From the NCBI GenBank assembly GCA_040081265.1, contig JBEBGV010000010.1, forward strand, positions 1 through 64,000: a stretch of DNA of 64,000 nt. The letters run 5' to 3'. A model generated the notes under the pieces. It saw only the letters and a program-made list of their open reading frames with translations. It was not told the origin of the DNA and did not search any database. Below, in pieces: positions 17,889 through 26,081 of the stretch. How positions within the stretch are numbered: the first letter of the stretch is position 1; every line of letters begins with the position of its first letter. The translations under genes and the position numbers were made by a program. The DNA is from JBEBGV01 sp040081265. Lineage in GTDB: Bacteria > Acidobacteriota > Vicinamibacteria > Vicinamibacterales > UBA2999.

Positions 17889-18803
17889 TCATGGCACCGG
17901 CGTGAGAGGCGCCTTGCCCGACAACACCGCCACGACGTTGCGGACGGCCAGATCGGCCATCGCGGTCCGGGTTTCGGTGGTGGCGCTGCCCAGATGCGGG
18001 GCCAGGATGACGTTCTCGAACGCGAACAGGTCGGGATGAATCTGCGGCTCCTGTTCGTACACGTCGAGCGCGGCGCCGGCGAGCAGTCGACTCTTGAGCG
18101 CCCATGCCAGGGCGGCTTCGTCCACGACGGGACCGCGCGCGGTGTTGATGAGATACGCGCTCCGCTTCATGCGGGCAAGTGCGGGCTGATCGATCAGGTG
18201 GCGCGTCGCGTCCGACAGCGGCACGTGCAGGGAGACGACATCGGAGGTGGACAGCAGGCGGTCCAGCGGAATGGCGTCGGCATCGCGACCGGTGTGGACG
18301 ACGCGCATGCCGAAGGCTGGCGCACGCGCAGCCACCTCGCGCCCGATGCGACCAAAGCCGACGATGCCGAGCGTCTTGCCGTTCAGCTCCATGCCGAGCA
18401 ACTGATCGAAGGCCCAGCCCGGCCACTCCCGGCGCCGCACCATGCGCTCGCCCTCACCAATGCGTCGGGTGATCCCGAGGATGAGCGCCCAGGTCAGGTC
18501 GGCGGTGGCGCGCGACAGCACGTCCGGCGTGTTGGTCACGACGATGCCTCGCTCACGCGCGGCTGTCACGTCGATGTTGTTGTAGCCGACGCCGACGTTG
18601 GCGATCAGGCGCAATGACGCGCCCGCCTCGATCACGCTGCGATCGACGCGGTCGGTCACCGTCGGCACCAGGGCGTCAACATCGCGCACCGCCGCGACCA
18701 GCGCCTCATGGGAGGTGTCGCCGTCGAGCTGAACGACCTCGGCAACCCCGTCAAGGGTGGCAATGACGGCGGCGGGGAGACGACGGGTGAGAAGAACCTT
18801 CAT
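17889..18803 (-). CDS. D-isomer-specific 2-hydroxyacid dehydrogenase (glyoxylate reductase-like)
   Basis: 304 aa. The Rossmann motif is GIVGFGRIGRE (about residues 147-157). The catalytic triad is Arg in INTARGPVVDE, Glu in DVYEQEP and His in APHLGSATTE. The likely reaction is NAD(P)H-dependent reduction of a small 2-keto acid or the reverse. It directly follows the microcompartment genes, separated only by a heptad repeat, so it could process a product of the aldolase pathway. No encapsulation helix is visible at either end, which suggests it stays in the cytosol. Confidence 0.85.
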   Translation of the reverse strand: MKVLLTRRLPAAVIATLDGVAEVVQLDGDTSHEALVAAVRDVDALVPTVTDRVDRSVIEAGASLRLIANVGVGYNNIDVTAARERGIVVTNTPDVLSRATADLTWALILGITRRIGEGERMVRRREWPGWAFDQLLGMELNGKTLGIVGFGRIGREVAARAPAFGMRVVHTGRDADAIPLDRLLSTSDVVSLHVPLSDATRHLIDQPALARMKRSAYLINTARGPVVDEAALAWALKSRLLAGAALDVYEQEPQIHPDLFAFENVILAPHLGSATTETRTAMADLAVRNVVAVLSGKAPLTPVP

Positions 18804-18813
18804 GTTATCGAGA

Positions 18814-18853
18814 AGTTGTTGGTAGCTAGTTGCTACCAGCTACTAGCAACTGG
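18814..18853. repeat. Heptad-phased hairpin array, locus 1 (GTTGCTA words)
   Basis: Consecutive 7-nt words agttgtt, ggtagct, agttgct, accagct, actagca lie between the small Cys-rich gene and the dehydrogenase. The left arm AGTTGTTGGTAGCT pairs with the right arm AGCTACTAGCAACT at 12 of 14 positions. Confidence 0.8.
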
Positions 18854-18860
18854 CGTCCAG

Positions 18861-19085
18861 TCAGTGTCCGTAACTCTTGCAGAACCCACAGTGGTTGCAG
18901 GTGACCGCCGGCTCGATCACGCACGCGCCACCGGGCTCGGCTGGCAACGCGAACTGTGCGTGGCTGGTGTGCTGGTGGTGGAAGGTGACTGGCACCCGGG
19001 CACTCGACGCGGCAGGGGCCTGGCGATTGCCGACATGGTAGGCGATAGCCTGACGCACGAGCGCGCGGAGTTCCTGCTCGGTCAT
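18861..19085 (-). CDS. Small microcompartment-associated protein: encapsulation-like helix plus Cys/His tail
   Basis: 74 aa, no family recognised. Residues 1-18 (MTEQELRALVRQAIAYHV) form an amphipathic helix of the type that targets enzymes into BMCs. The middle has FHHQHTSHAQF. The C-terminus has TCNHCGFCKSYGH, whose three Cys and nearby His suit Zn or an Fe-S cluster. The ATG overlaps the stop of the preceding BMC-P gene by 4 nt (ATGA), so it is part of the shell operon. It is probably a lumen protein, perhaps a metal or redox carrier; that is inference. Confidence 0.7.
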   Translation of the reverse strand: MTEQELRALVRQAIAYHVGNRQAPAASSARVPVTFHHQHTSHAQFALPAEPGGACVIEPAVTCNHCGFCKSYGH

Positions 19086-19354
19086 TCCTGGATGTCCACC
19101 TGATCGATGATACCGATGATCGCGGCGTCCACGGGTGCGCCCTTCCGCCCGAGTGCTTCGCCGGCCGCGCGCCCCTCGATCACGATCAGCACCTTCTCCG
19201 ACACGCCAGCGCCCACTGAGTCAACGGCGAGAAGCGTGGGGCCCCTCGGCGTGTCGTCAATCGCCACAGGCTGCACGAGAAGGAGCTTGGCCCCTTCGAA
19301 TTTCTGGTGCTTCTGTGTGGCGACCACGGTTCCGACGACTCTGGCGATTTGCAC
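19082..19354 (-). CDS. BMC-P (EutN/CcmL-type) vertex protein, copy 3
   Basis: 90 aa, a normal EutN/CcmL length. It has the opening ARVVGTVVATQKHQKFEGAK, central LLAVDSVGAGVSEKVLIV and closing VDAAIIGIIDQVDIQE. Five copies form a pentamer that caps a vertex of the icosahedral shell. The start is GTG with AGGAG 6 nt upstream. It is the third of three tandem BMC-P genes and overlaps the next small gene by 4 nt. Confidence 0.9.
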   Translation of the reverse strand: MQIARVVGTVVATQKHQKFEGAKLLLVQPVAIDDTPRGPTLLAVDSVGAGVSEKVLIVIEGRAAGEALGRKGAPVDAAIIGIIDQVDIQE

Positions 19355-19373
19355 CGGCGCTCCTGCGACGGGG

Positions 19374-19700
19374 TCAGATCGGGGTCTGACCCTGGTCTGA
19401 CCCTGGTCTGACCCTGGTCTGACCCCGGTCTGACCCCGGCACGTCGTAGTGATCGACAATGCCCACGATGCCGGCATCGACGGGAGGTTCAACGGGGTAG
19501 AACGGAAAGCTCGCTTCCTTGCCGCGTACGAAGAATACGGTCTCTCCGACGCCCGCACCCACCGAATCCACCGCCACCAGCGTCCGCCCCACGGCGAGGC
19601 CGTCAGCGCCAATCGGCTGCAGGACGAGCAGCTTCAGCGCGTTGAGGTTGTCGTCTTTGCGGGTGCAGATGATGTCGCCGAGAACTTTGGCGAGTTGCAT
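19374..19700 (-). CDS. BMC-P (EutN/CcmL-type) vertex protein, copy 2, with repeat-encoded tail
   Basis: 108 aa. The EutN core (MQLAKVLGDIICTRKDD ... VDAGIVGIVDHYDV) ends about residue 87. The remaining ~20 residues (GSDRGQTRVRP then GSDQGQT) are encoded by five copies of an 11-bp repeat, so the normal stop has been replaced by a repeat-derived tail. Because 11 nt is not a multiple of three, the peptide period is 11 aa (33 nt). The tail would lie near the C-terminus of the pentamer; its effect on assembly is unknown. Confidence 0.88.
   Translation of the reverse strand: MQLAKVLGDIICTRKDDNLNALKLLVLQPIGADGLAVGRTLVAVDSVGAGVGETVFFVRGKEASFPFYPVEPPVDAGIVGIVDHYDVPGSDRGQTRVRPGSDQGQTPI
19385..19439. 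repeat. 11-bp tandem repeat GGTCTGACCCY (five copies) in a BMC-P gene
   Basis: Five head-to-tail copies of ggtctgaccct or ggtctgacccc. Each unit is itself a near-palindrome (GGTC-t-GACC). A degenerate ggggtcagatc lies next to it. The same array with the same T-then-C order of unit endings lies inside tilS. Confidence 0.9.
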
Positions 19701-19704
19701 GGGG

Positions 19705-19980
19705 TTAGTCGCCTGAAGCGACCTCGACGGCGTCGACGATGCCGACGATGGCCGCGTCAACGGGGCAGTCCTTCAGGCCGGCAGCCATGCGTGCCGAGCT
19801 GCCGCTGACAATCAGCACGGTCTCGCCGACGCCGGCGTCGACGGTGTCGATGGCGACCAGGTAATTCCCCTCCGGCTTGCCTCTCGGGTCCATCGGCCTG
19901 GCGACCAGCAGCTTGCTGCTCACCAGCCGGGGATCCTTCCTCGTCGCGACAACCGTGCCGACGATACGCGCGAGGAGCAT
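19705..19980 (-). CDS. BMC-P (EutN/CcmL-type) vertex protein, copy 1
   Basis: 91 aa. It starts MLLARIVGTVVATRKDPRLV and has YLVAIDTVDAGVGETVLIV and PVDAAIVGIVDAVEV, all typical of EutN/CcmL. It lies 7 nt after the BMC-H gene and 4 nt before copy 2. Three divergent vertex proteins beside a single hexamer gene match PVM-type (planctomycete/verrucomicrobial) loci, where distinct pentamers are used in one shell. Confidence 0.9.
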   Translation of the reverse strand: MLLARIVGTVVATRKDPRLVSSKLLVARPMDPRGKPEGNYLVAIDTVDAGVGETVLIVSGSSARMAAGLKDCPVDAAIVGIVDAVEVASGD

Positions 19981-19987
19981 CGAAGGA

Positions 19988-20284
<297 letters not shown>

Positions 20285-20293
20285 GCTTTGACC

Positions 20294-21151
20294 TCAGTCT
20301 CGAAGATTTCTCACCGCGTCGGCAATCAGCGCCGTCAGTTCGCCGTATGTTAGTCGAATTTCGCCGTCCCTGCTCGCCCGCTTGAGCGTGTCCGAGACGT
20401 CCGGCACGAGGCGATTCGGCGAGTCGGGGGCCTCGAGCACCTGGCACAACGCCTGGTCTCCGGCGGCCGCCTCATCGGGGTCGGTGCAGAGCGGCGCGGG
20501 CGCCGGAATGCCGTAAAACGCACGCAGCCCCTGCAGACGCTCGACCTCACCTCTCGAGATGAGGTTCTCCCCCCCGAGCATGCGCGCCACGAGACTGATC
20601 TTGGCAAAGTGCTCGATCGTCTCCATCTTGTAGTACGCCGCCATGACACTCGGCCCGCAGGTCAGGGCGCCATGATTGGCGAGCAGCAGTCCGTCATGCG
20701 CCTTGATGTACTTGCGCACGGCATCGGGAAGCTCGGCCGTGGACGGCGTTCCGTACTCGGCGATCGGAATGCTGCCGAGCGTCGTGATCACTTCAGCGAG
20801 CACCGCGCGCGTGAGCGGAATACCTGCCACCGCAAATCCGGTCGCGAGCGGCGGATGCGCGTGGACGACCGCGTTGACGTCGGGTCGGTTGCGATACACC
20901 TCGAGGTGCATCGGCAGCTCGGTCGACGCGTCGCGCTCGCCGGCCACCTTCTTCCCGTCGAAGTCCACGACCACCATCATGTCTGGCGTCATGAATCCCT
21001 TCGACACGCTCTTGGGCGTCGTGATCAGTCGACGCTCATCGAGCCTGACTGTGATGTTGCCGTCGTTTGACGCCACGTACGATCGCGCGTACAGCCGACG
21101 GCCGACCTCGACAATGTCGGCTCGGATCTGTTCTTCAGCCCGGGTGCTCAC
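20294..21151 (-). CDS. Class II aldolase (fuculose-phosphate aldolase-like) with C-terminal encapsulation helix
   Basis: 285 aa. The class II aldolase/adducin fold shows SNDGNITVRLD, catalytic Glu in STELPMHLEVY, and zinc ligands in VHAHPP and ANHGALTCG. After the usual end (~residue 215) a flexible segment leads to an amphipathic C-terminal helix, LTYGELTALIADAVRNL, which resembles encapsulation peptides. PVM-type BMCs use such an aldolase to cleave fuculose- or rhamnulose-1-phosphate into DHAP and lactaldehyde. The GTG start shares one base with the stop of the preceding gene (TAGTG). Confidence 0.88.
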   Translation of the reverse strand: MSTRAEEQIRADIVEVGRRLYARSYVASNDGNITVRLDERRLITTPKSVSKGFMTPDMMVVVDFDGKKVAGERDASTELPMHLEVYRNRPDVNAVVHAHPPLATGFAVAGIPLTRAVLAEVITTLGSIPIAEYGTPSTAELPDAVRKYIKAHDGLLLANHGALTCGPSVMAAYYKMETIEHFAKISLVARMLGGENLISRGEVERLQGLRAFYGIPAPAPLCTDPDEAAAGDQALCQVLEAPDSPNRLVPDVSDTLKRASRDGEIRLTYGELTALIADAVRNLRD

Positions 21152-21414
21152 TACGCCACGCCTTCACGCAGGTACTGATCGCGGCAGCGTTCGGAGCAGA
21201 AGTGCAGCGCGCCACCGCTGCGGGCCAGTGAAATCGCGTTGCCTGGCGTGACAAACGTGCCGCACACCGGATCCCGCGCAAGCGTCACGGCACGGGCCGG
21301 GGGACGCGCCTGGCGATTCCTGCCGCCTGCGGCCTCGAGCACGCCGTCGAGCACGCGCCAGAAGGCGCGCGCGATCAGCAGGATGAGGATCGAGAGCAGG
21401 AGAAAGCGGATCAC
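21151..21414 (-). CDS. Membrane-anchored YHS/TRASH-like metal-binding protein
   Basis: 87 aa. One N-terminal membrane helix (FLLLSILILLIARAF) is followed by a short linker and a YHS-like module: RDPVCGTFVTPGNA, then ALHFCSERCRDQYL. The Cys residues suit binding of a metal ion. It overlaps the TPR gene by ATGA and the aldolase by one base, so it is transcribed with the BMC genes, although a functional link to the compartment is unproven. Confidence 0.75.
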   Translation of the reverse strand: MIRFLLLSILILLIARAFWRVLDGVLEAAGGRNRQARPPARAVTLARDPVCGTFVTPGNAISLARSGGALHFCSERCRDQYLREGVA

Positions 21415-22013
21415 GGCGCGGCGCCCTGACCTCGAGACGCGTTGATGCCGTCCAGACCACGGCGTGCAGCCTCGGCCTCAGGCGTTCCCGGAGCCACCTC
21501 GATGACCTGGTTCCAGGCCGCCGCGGCGCCAGGCAGGTCCTGCTTGCCGAAGGCGAGCACGATGCCCTTGTTGAGCAGCGTCTTGCTGTGTCGCGGATCG
21601 AGCTTGAGCGACACCTCGAACTGCTTGAGCGCCTCATCTGCCTGGTTCGAGTAGTAGTAGCTCACGCCCAGGTCGGTGCTCGCGTCAACGTTACCGGGCG
21701 CGATCTCGAGGCTCTGCTGGTAATACTTGATTGCGTCGGGATAGCGCTGCGCATCGAAGTAGGTGTTGCCGAGCTGCACCAGGGCCCCGGCGTTCTTCGG
21801 GTCGCTGCTCAGGATGCTCTGATACTGCTGCACCCTGGCTTCATCAAGGGTGGGAGCCTGCGACGCGCCAGGAGCCGCAGCCGGCTGTGCAGCTGCAGCG
21901 GCAGCCGCGACGGGCGCGGCCGGTCCGGCCGCCTGCTGAGTACCCAGGACCCACCCCAGAATGACGCCGAAACACATCCCGGCGATCGCAAACACAATCG
22001 ATTCAGCCTTCAT
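21411..22013 (-). CDS. Membrane-anchored TPR protein
   Basis: 200 aa. An N-terminal membrane segment (SIVFAIAGMCFGVILGWVL) is followed by an Ala/Pro linker and three or more TPR units (for example AGALVQLGNTYFDAQRYPDA and VDASTDLGVSYYYSNQADEA). TPR domains bind protein partners. It is the first gene of the tightly overlapping run that leads into the aldolase and shell genes. Similar anchored TPR proteins are common in Acidobacteriota and their roles are mostly unknown. Confidence 0.8.
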   Translation of the reverse strand: MKAESIVFAIAGMCFGVILGWVLGTQQAAGPAAPVAAAAAAAQPAAAPGASQAPTLDEARVQQYQSILSSDPKNAGALVQLGNTYFDAQRYPDAIKYYQQSLEIAPGNVDASTDLGVSYYYSNQADEALKQFEVSLKLDPRHSKTLLNKGIVLAFGKQDLPGAAAAWNQVIEVAPGTPEAEAARRGLDGINASRGQGAAP

Positions 22014-22038
22014 CGAGCCTCTTAGTTTATCCGAGCAC

Positions 22039-22752
22039 CTATCCGAGGGTTCGCTGGAACCACTCGATCACCAGCCGCACCAGGTCGGGTTCCCGCAGGA
22101 GCAGCGAGGTGCCGTTGCCCGCCACATCGGTCAACTGTACCTCCCGCGGCCCGGGCCCGTTCTTGGCCAGCTCCCGCGCGCTGCGCGCCGCGTAGGGATC
22201 CTGCCGACTCGCCACCAGATAGGCCTGACGGGCACCAAACTGCCTCAGCGCGTTCTCGATGCGCAGACCGCGGTAGTCGTTCACCGGCGACACCAGGGCC
22301 AGCGAGCGCACCTGCAGATCAGCAGACGCCGCAATGGCCGCCAGGGATGCACCGAGGGACGCCCCCAGGATTCCGATGGCCCCGGGCCGGGTCTCGGGCC
22401 GGGATGCCAGAAAGTTGACGGCCGCCCGCACCTCATCACTCCAGCCCGAGAGCAATGCGGGGTCGCCGGGAAGGACAGCGCCCGGAAGGTCGATGGCCAG
22501 GGTGGTGATCCGGGCATCCGCCAGCCGCTGGGCGATCGCCTGCCAGTCGTCACGCGAATGTCCCAGGTTGCCGACCAGCACCACCGCCGGCGCCGGGCGC
22601 TGCGAGGCCTCGTTGAGCGACGCCTCGATGGTCTTGCCGGTAAACGACCTGAAGAGCACCGTGCGCGCGGCGGCATCGGCGCCGGCCGGCGCGAGCAGAA
22701 GAAGGAGCGCGACCGCGACACACGTTGAACGGCGGGTCGGCAATGCACTCAT
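22039..22752 (-). CDS. Secreted alpha/beta-hydrolase
   Basis: 237 aa with a signal peptide (STCVAVALLLLLAPAGADA). The nucleophile elbow is GILGASLGAS (GxSxG) and the oxyanion region is VVLVGNLGHSRDDW, as in dienelactone-hydrolase-like enzymes. The catalytic Asp is likely in SRQDPYAA; the usual late His is not clearly visible, as the end reads DVAGNGTSLLL. Activity may therefore be altered. The ATG overlaps the pdxJ stop (ATGA) and lies in the loop of a REP-like hairpin. Confidence 0.7.
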   Translation of the reverse strand: MSALPTRRSTCVAVALLLLLAPAGADAAARTVLFRSFTGKTIEASLNEASQRPAPAVVLVGNLGHSRDDWQAIAQRLADARITTLAIDLPGAVLPGDPALLSGWSDEVRAAVNFLASRPETRPGAIGILGASLGASLAAIAASADLQVRSLALVSPVNDYRGLRIENALRQFGARQAYLVASRQDPYAARSARELAKNGPGPREVQLTDVAGNGTSLLLREPDLVRLVIEWFQRTLG

Positions 22753-22776
22753 GACGGCTCGACCCGCCCTACGTAC
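22731..22776. repeat. REP-like element with an enlarged loop, copy 5
   Basis: GGCGGGTCG and CGACCCGCC-CTACGTAC are separated by 20 nt holding the overlapping pdxJ stop and hydrolase start. The right half encodes the last residues of PdxJ (YVGRVEPS) and the left half the N-terminus of the hydrolase. Confidence 0.7.
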
Positions 22777-23498
22777 GCACACGCCGCCAGGTAGTCGGTC
22801 ACGCTCTGACGCAGACCCACAAACAGCGCATGGCTCATGAGAGCATGCCCGATCGACACTTCGTCCAGGTGCGGCAGCGTACGGAAGAGCGCCAGGTTCT
22901 CGAGATCAAGGTCGTGGCCGGCATTGACACCCATGCCCAGCTGATGTGCCCGCTCGGCGGCACGTGTGTACTGCGCAAAGGACGTGGCGCCCTCTCCTCG
23001 TGCGAAGGCTTTGGCAAACGGCTCGGTGTAGAGTTCCACGCGGTCAGCTCCGACCTCGGCTGCCCATGCTACCGGGGCCTCGTCCGGATCGACAAACAGG
23101 CTCACCCGGATGCCAGCGCTCTTCATGCTGCCCACGATCCGCTGGAGGTCGGCGCGCGGAGTCGTGTTCGGCCAACCGGCCTGGCTGGTGATCTCTCCGG
23201 GGACCACCGGCACGAGCGTGCACTGATCCGGCCTGACGTCCTGCACGAGCGCCAGCAGGTCGGGTCTGGGATCGCCTTCGATGTTGTACTCGACACGACC
23301 CCGGAGCGGTGCCAGCCGCGCGGCGATGTCGGTCACGTCCCGGCGGGTGATGTGACGCGCGTCGGCGCGCGGATGCACGGTGATCCCGGTCACGCCCGCG
23401 TCAAGACACACCGACACCGCCTCGAGCACCGAGGGCGAGTCCCCGCCACGCGAGTTGCGCAGCGTCGCGACCTTGTTGACGTTCACGGACAAGCGCAT
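22749..23498 (-). CDS. pdxJ: Pyridoxine 5'-phosphate synthase
   Basis: 249 aa. It has the family opening LSVNVNKVATLRNSRGG, then TVHPRADARHITRRDV, VEYNIEGDP, the catalytic Glu region VELYTEPFAKAF, and GVNAGHDLDLENL. It condenses 1-deoxyxylulose 5-phosphate with 3-amino-2-oxopropyl phosphate to make PNP. It follows glmM across a heptad repeat, a common bacterial neighbourhood. The last residues (AYVGRVEPS) come from a REP half and extend beyond the usual end. Confidence 0.95.
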   Translation of the reverse strand: MRLSVNVNKVATLRNSRGGDSPSVLEAVSVCLDAGVTGITVHPRADARHITRRDVTDIAARLAPLRGRVEYNIEGDPRPDLLALVQDVRPDQCTLVPVVPGEITSQAGWPNTTPRADLQRIVGSMKSAGIRVSLFVDPDEAPVAWAAEVGADRVELYTEPFAKAFARGEGATSFAQYTRAAERAHQLGMGVNAGHDLDLENLALFRTLPHLDEVSIGHALMSHALFVGLRQSVTDYLAACAYVGRVEPS

Positions 23499-23504
23499 GA
23501 CTTA

Positions 23505-23700
23505 CTTCCAACTTCCAACTTCCAACTTCCAACGTCCAAGTGCGAAGTGCGAAGTGGGAAGTGCGAAGTGGAAATACGGAAGTGGGAAGTACGGAAGCAG
23601 GTCGGAAGTAAGTTCGAACTTACTTCGCACTTCCGAGCTTCTAAACTTCCACTTCGCACTTCGAACTTCGCACTTCGAACTTCGCACTTCGAACTTCTCA
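23505..23700. repeat. Heptad-phased array, locus 2 (CTTCCAA / GTGCGAA words)
   Basis: From 23505 the sequence reads in 7-nt steps: cttccaa four times, cgtccaa, gtgcgaa twice, gtgggaa, gtgcgaa, gtggaaa, tacggaa, gtgggaa. Beyond ~23600 it returns to acttc-type words. The switch from CTTC-words to GAAG-words makes the two halves complementary. The array fills the glmM-pdxJ gap and includes the glmM stop codon. Confidence 0.9.
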
Positions 23701-25047
23701 CTTGCTTCCCTCTCCCAGGTGCGAAGTCACCGCCGCTGCGATCTCGTGCGCCCAGCGCGTAATCTCTGCCTGGTCCCGTCCTTCGAGCATGACCCGCAGC
23801 AGCGGCTCGGTGCCCGAGTAGCGCACCAGCAGGCGGCCGTGCCCTTCGAGTTTCGACTCCACATCAGCCATCAACGCCGCGATCGCCGGAATGTCCTTCA
23901 GGTTCGCGCGCTCCCTCACTCGGACGTTGACCAGCACCTGCGGAAACGTCGTCAGGTCCGACGCCAGGTCGCCAAGCTCGCGTCCGGATTCGGCGATCGT
24001 GCGCAAGACGTACAGCGCAGTCCCGAGACCGTCTCCGGTAAACAGGTGCTCGGAGAAGATGATGTGCCCGGATTGTTCGCCGCCAAGCGACAGATCGCTC
24101 TTCTGCATCTCCTCCATCACGTACTTGTCGCCGACTGCGCAGCGCACGGTCGCAATGCCGGCATCGCGCAGGGCGATCTCCAGGCCGATGTTGCTCATGA
24201 CCGTCGCCACGACAGAGCTGCGCTTCAGCCGCCCGTCATCCTTCATCTGCTTGGCGCACATCAGCATGACGGCATCGCCATCGACTATGCGTCCCTGCGC
24301 ATCGACGAAGATCGCACGGTCGCCATCGCCGTCAAAGGCCACGCCCAGGCGATAGCCTCCGTCCACGACCAGCTTCGCCAGGTCCTGAGGAGCTGTGGAT
24401 CCGCAGTGCAGGTTGATGTTGCGCCCATCGGGCTCGCATCCGATCGCGCGGGCGTCGATGCCGAGTTCCGCAAACAGCCGCGGGGCCACCGTCGTCGTCG
24501 CGCCGTTGGCGCAGTCGATCGCGATGCGTCCGGCCGGCTTGAGATCAGGCGGAAGAATGCGGCGCAGGTGCGCGATGTACTCGCTCCGCAGATCGAGGCT
24601 CTCAACCGGCCCGGCCTCGCCTTCCGGCATGACCAGGCTGGGGTCGAACATCATCGCCTCGACCCGGTTCTCGAGCGCCTCGGTGAACTTCTCACCCGTG
24701 CCGGCAAAGACCTTGATGCCGTTGTCGCCGAACGGATTGTGGGACGCGGAGATGACGACGCCCGCGGTGAACCCGCGCGCCGGCGTCAGATAGGCCACCG
24801 CCGGCGTGGGAATGACGCCGATGCTGACCAGCGTGGCTCCGCCTGTCGCCAGACCGTACGCCAGCTCGCGTTCGATCCACGGGCCGGACTCACGCGTGTC
24901 CAGGCCGGAGAGAATGCGGATCGGCCCGCCCGAGCCCTGCGCCAGCACCCGCGCCAGCCCCGCGCCCAGCCGCCGGACAGTCGGCACGTCGAGCGGATAC
25001 TCGCCCGCCTTCCCCCTGACACCATCAGTTCCGAACAAACGACCCAC
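23698..25047 (-). CDS. glmM: Phosphoglucosamine mutase
   Basis: 449 aa, standard length. The N-terminus GRLFGTDGVRGKAGEYPL, phosphoserine loop VISASHNPFGDNG, metal loop VAFDGDGDRAIFVD and C-terminal RYSGTEPLLRVM are all intact. It converts glucosamine-6-P to glucosamine-1-P for UDP-GlcNAc. It follows cdaA-cdaR in transcription order, the well-known c-di-AMP/glmM arrangement in which CdaA can contact and regulate GlmM. The GTG start has GGAG 6 nt upstream. Confidence 0.95.
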   Translation of the reverse strand: MGRLFGTDGVRGKAGEYPLDVPTVRRLGAGLARVLAQGSGGPIRILSGLDTRESGPWIERELAYGLATGGATLVSIGVIPTPAVAYLTPARGFTAGVVISASHNPFGDNGIKVFAGTGEKFTEALENRVEAMMFDPSLVMPEGEAGPVESLDLRSEYIAHLRRILPPDLKPAGRIAIDCANGATTTVAPRLFAELGIDARAIGCEPDGRNINLHCGSTAPQDLAKLVVDGGYRLGVAFDGDGDRAIFVDAQGRIVDGDAVMLMCAKQMKDDGRLKRSSVVATVMSNIGLEIALRDAGIATVRCAVGDKYVMEEMQKSDLSLGGEQSGHIIFSEHLFTGDGLGTALYVLRTIAESGRELGDLASDLTTFPQVLVNVRVRERANLKDIPAIAALMADVESKLEGHGRLLVRYSGTEPLLRVMLEGRDQAEITRWAHEIAAAVTSHLGEGSK

Positions 25048-25065
25048 TTGGACTCCAATTGGTTG

Positions 25066-25170
25066 GTAGTGAGTGGTGGGTAGTGAGTGGTGGGTGGTCG
25101 GTTACCCACTACCCACTACCCACTACCCACTACCCACTACTCACTACTCACTACTCACTACTCACTAACT
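25066..25170. repeat. Heptad-phased array, locus 3 (GTAGTGA / ACTACCC words)
   Basis: Fifteen consecutive 7-nt words: gtagtga, gtggtgg, gtagtga, gtggtgg, gtggtcg, gttaccc, actaccc four times, actactc four times, actaact. The strand sense flips at 25101 without loss of phase. It fills the gap between cdaR and glmM and can fold into a long imperfect hairpin. Confidence 0.95.
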
Positions 25171-25175
25171 AGCAC

Positions 25176-26081
25176 TTACTTCACCCTCACCCGCAACTCC
25201 GCGGGCTCGACCTTGATGACGCCGACGCGCTCCGGGGCAACAATCCGCACCGGCAGGAGCAGGTCGCCAGGACCAAGTCCGGTGACGTTGACGGTGGCGT
25301 CGAAGTCCTTGACGGCAGAGGTCACGGCCTCCCGCGGCGCGCGCAGCTGGACGGTCACCGTTGGCGGCGTCGTCTGCTCGGCCTTCGTGCCGCCCACCAC
25401 CCTGACGGGGATGCCGGCCACCGCCCACTCCGCCGGCGCGTGGACCACACTCACCGACACCCGCGCTCGCAGCGGTACTCGCAACCTGACGTTGACATCC
25501 GGTGGGCCGACGGTCACGTCCTCGGTGACGCCCGCTGAGGCCGCCTCGACCGACACCGGCTCGGTCACCGCCTCGGTCACGTCACGCAACACACTCGCCG
25601 GACCAACCAGTTCAACCGTCGCCGGTTGCGCCGACACCGCTCCCACGACAAACCCTGCCGCCGGCTCACCATCAACCACCGGAACAATCGGCACCATCTT
25701 GCTGGCGGACGGTTCGATCGTCACGGCAATGGTTGACGGGGTCACCTGCACCACCTCCAGCCCGAACGGTGCGCGCACCTGCGCCCCGCTGAGCGGAAAC
25801 AGGCGCCTGCCCGACTTGCCACCCTGAAGGTCGATCACGGCCGACAGGTCGACGGCCCCGAGGCGGCTGACCAGTCCCGACGATCCCTTGACGCGCACAT
25901 CGACCGAGCTGGGTGGTTCGCCCACGATCTCGAGTTCGGCCGGCAGGTTGGAAAACTCCAGGGGAATGCGAAACGACCGCTCCACCGTCTGCTCGCCAGA
26001 GACAACCAGCCAGATCAGGAACGCCAGCGCGATCGAGACGATCTTCAGGCCGACGCGGTGCCGGAATCGCAGCCGCGCCAT
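25176..26081 (-). CDS. cdaR: YbbR-domain regulator of CdaA
   Basis: 301 aa. One N-terminal membrane helix (IVSIALAFLIWLVVSG) carries the typical FLIWLVVSGEQ start of YbbR proteins. Repeated YbbR-type beta domains follow (for example PPSSVDVRVKGSSGLV and QPATVELVGPASVL). In Firmicutes CdaR binds the membrane cyclase CdaA from outside and tunes c-di-AMP output. Here the start shares one base with the cdaA stop (TGATG). Confidence 0.88.
   Translation of the reverse strand: MARLRFRHRVGLKIVSIALAFLIWLVVSGEQTVERSFRIPLEFSNLPAELEIVGEPPSSVDVRVKGSSGLVSRLGAVDLSAVIDLQGGKSGRRLFPLSGAQVRAPFGLEVVQVTPSTIAVTIEPSASKMVPIVPVVDGEPAAGFVVGAVSAQPATVELVGPASVLRDVTEAVTEPVSVEAASAGVTEDVTVGPPDVNVRLRVPLRARVSVSVVHAPAEWAVAGIPVRVVGGTKAEQTTPPTVTVQLRAPREAVTSAVKDFDATVNVTGLGPGDLLLPVRIVAPERVGVIKVEPAELRVRVK

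Noticed and set aside
23505..23700. Heptad array considered as a CRISPR
   Set aside because: There are no spacers and no cas genes; the unit is 7 nt and repeats continuously.
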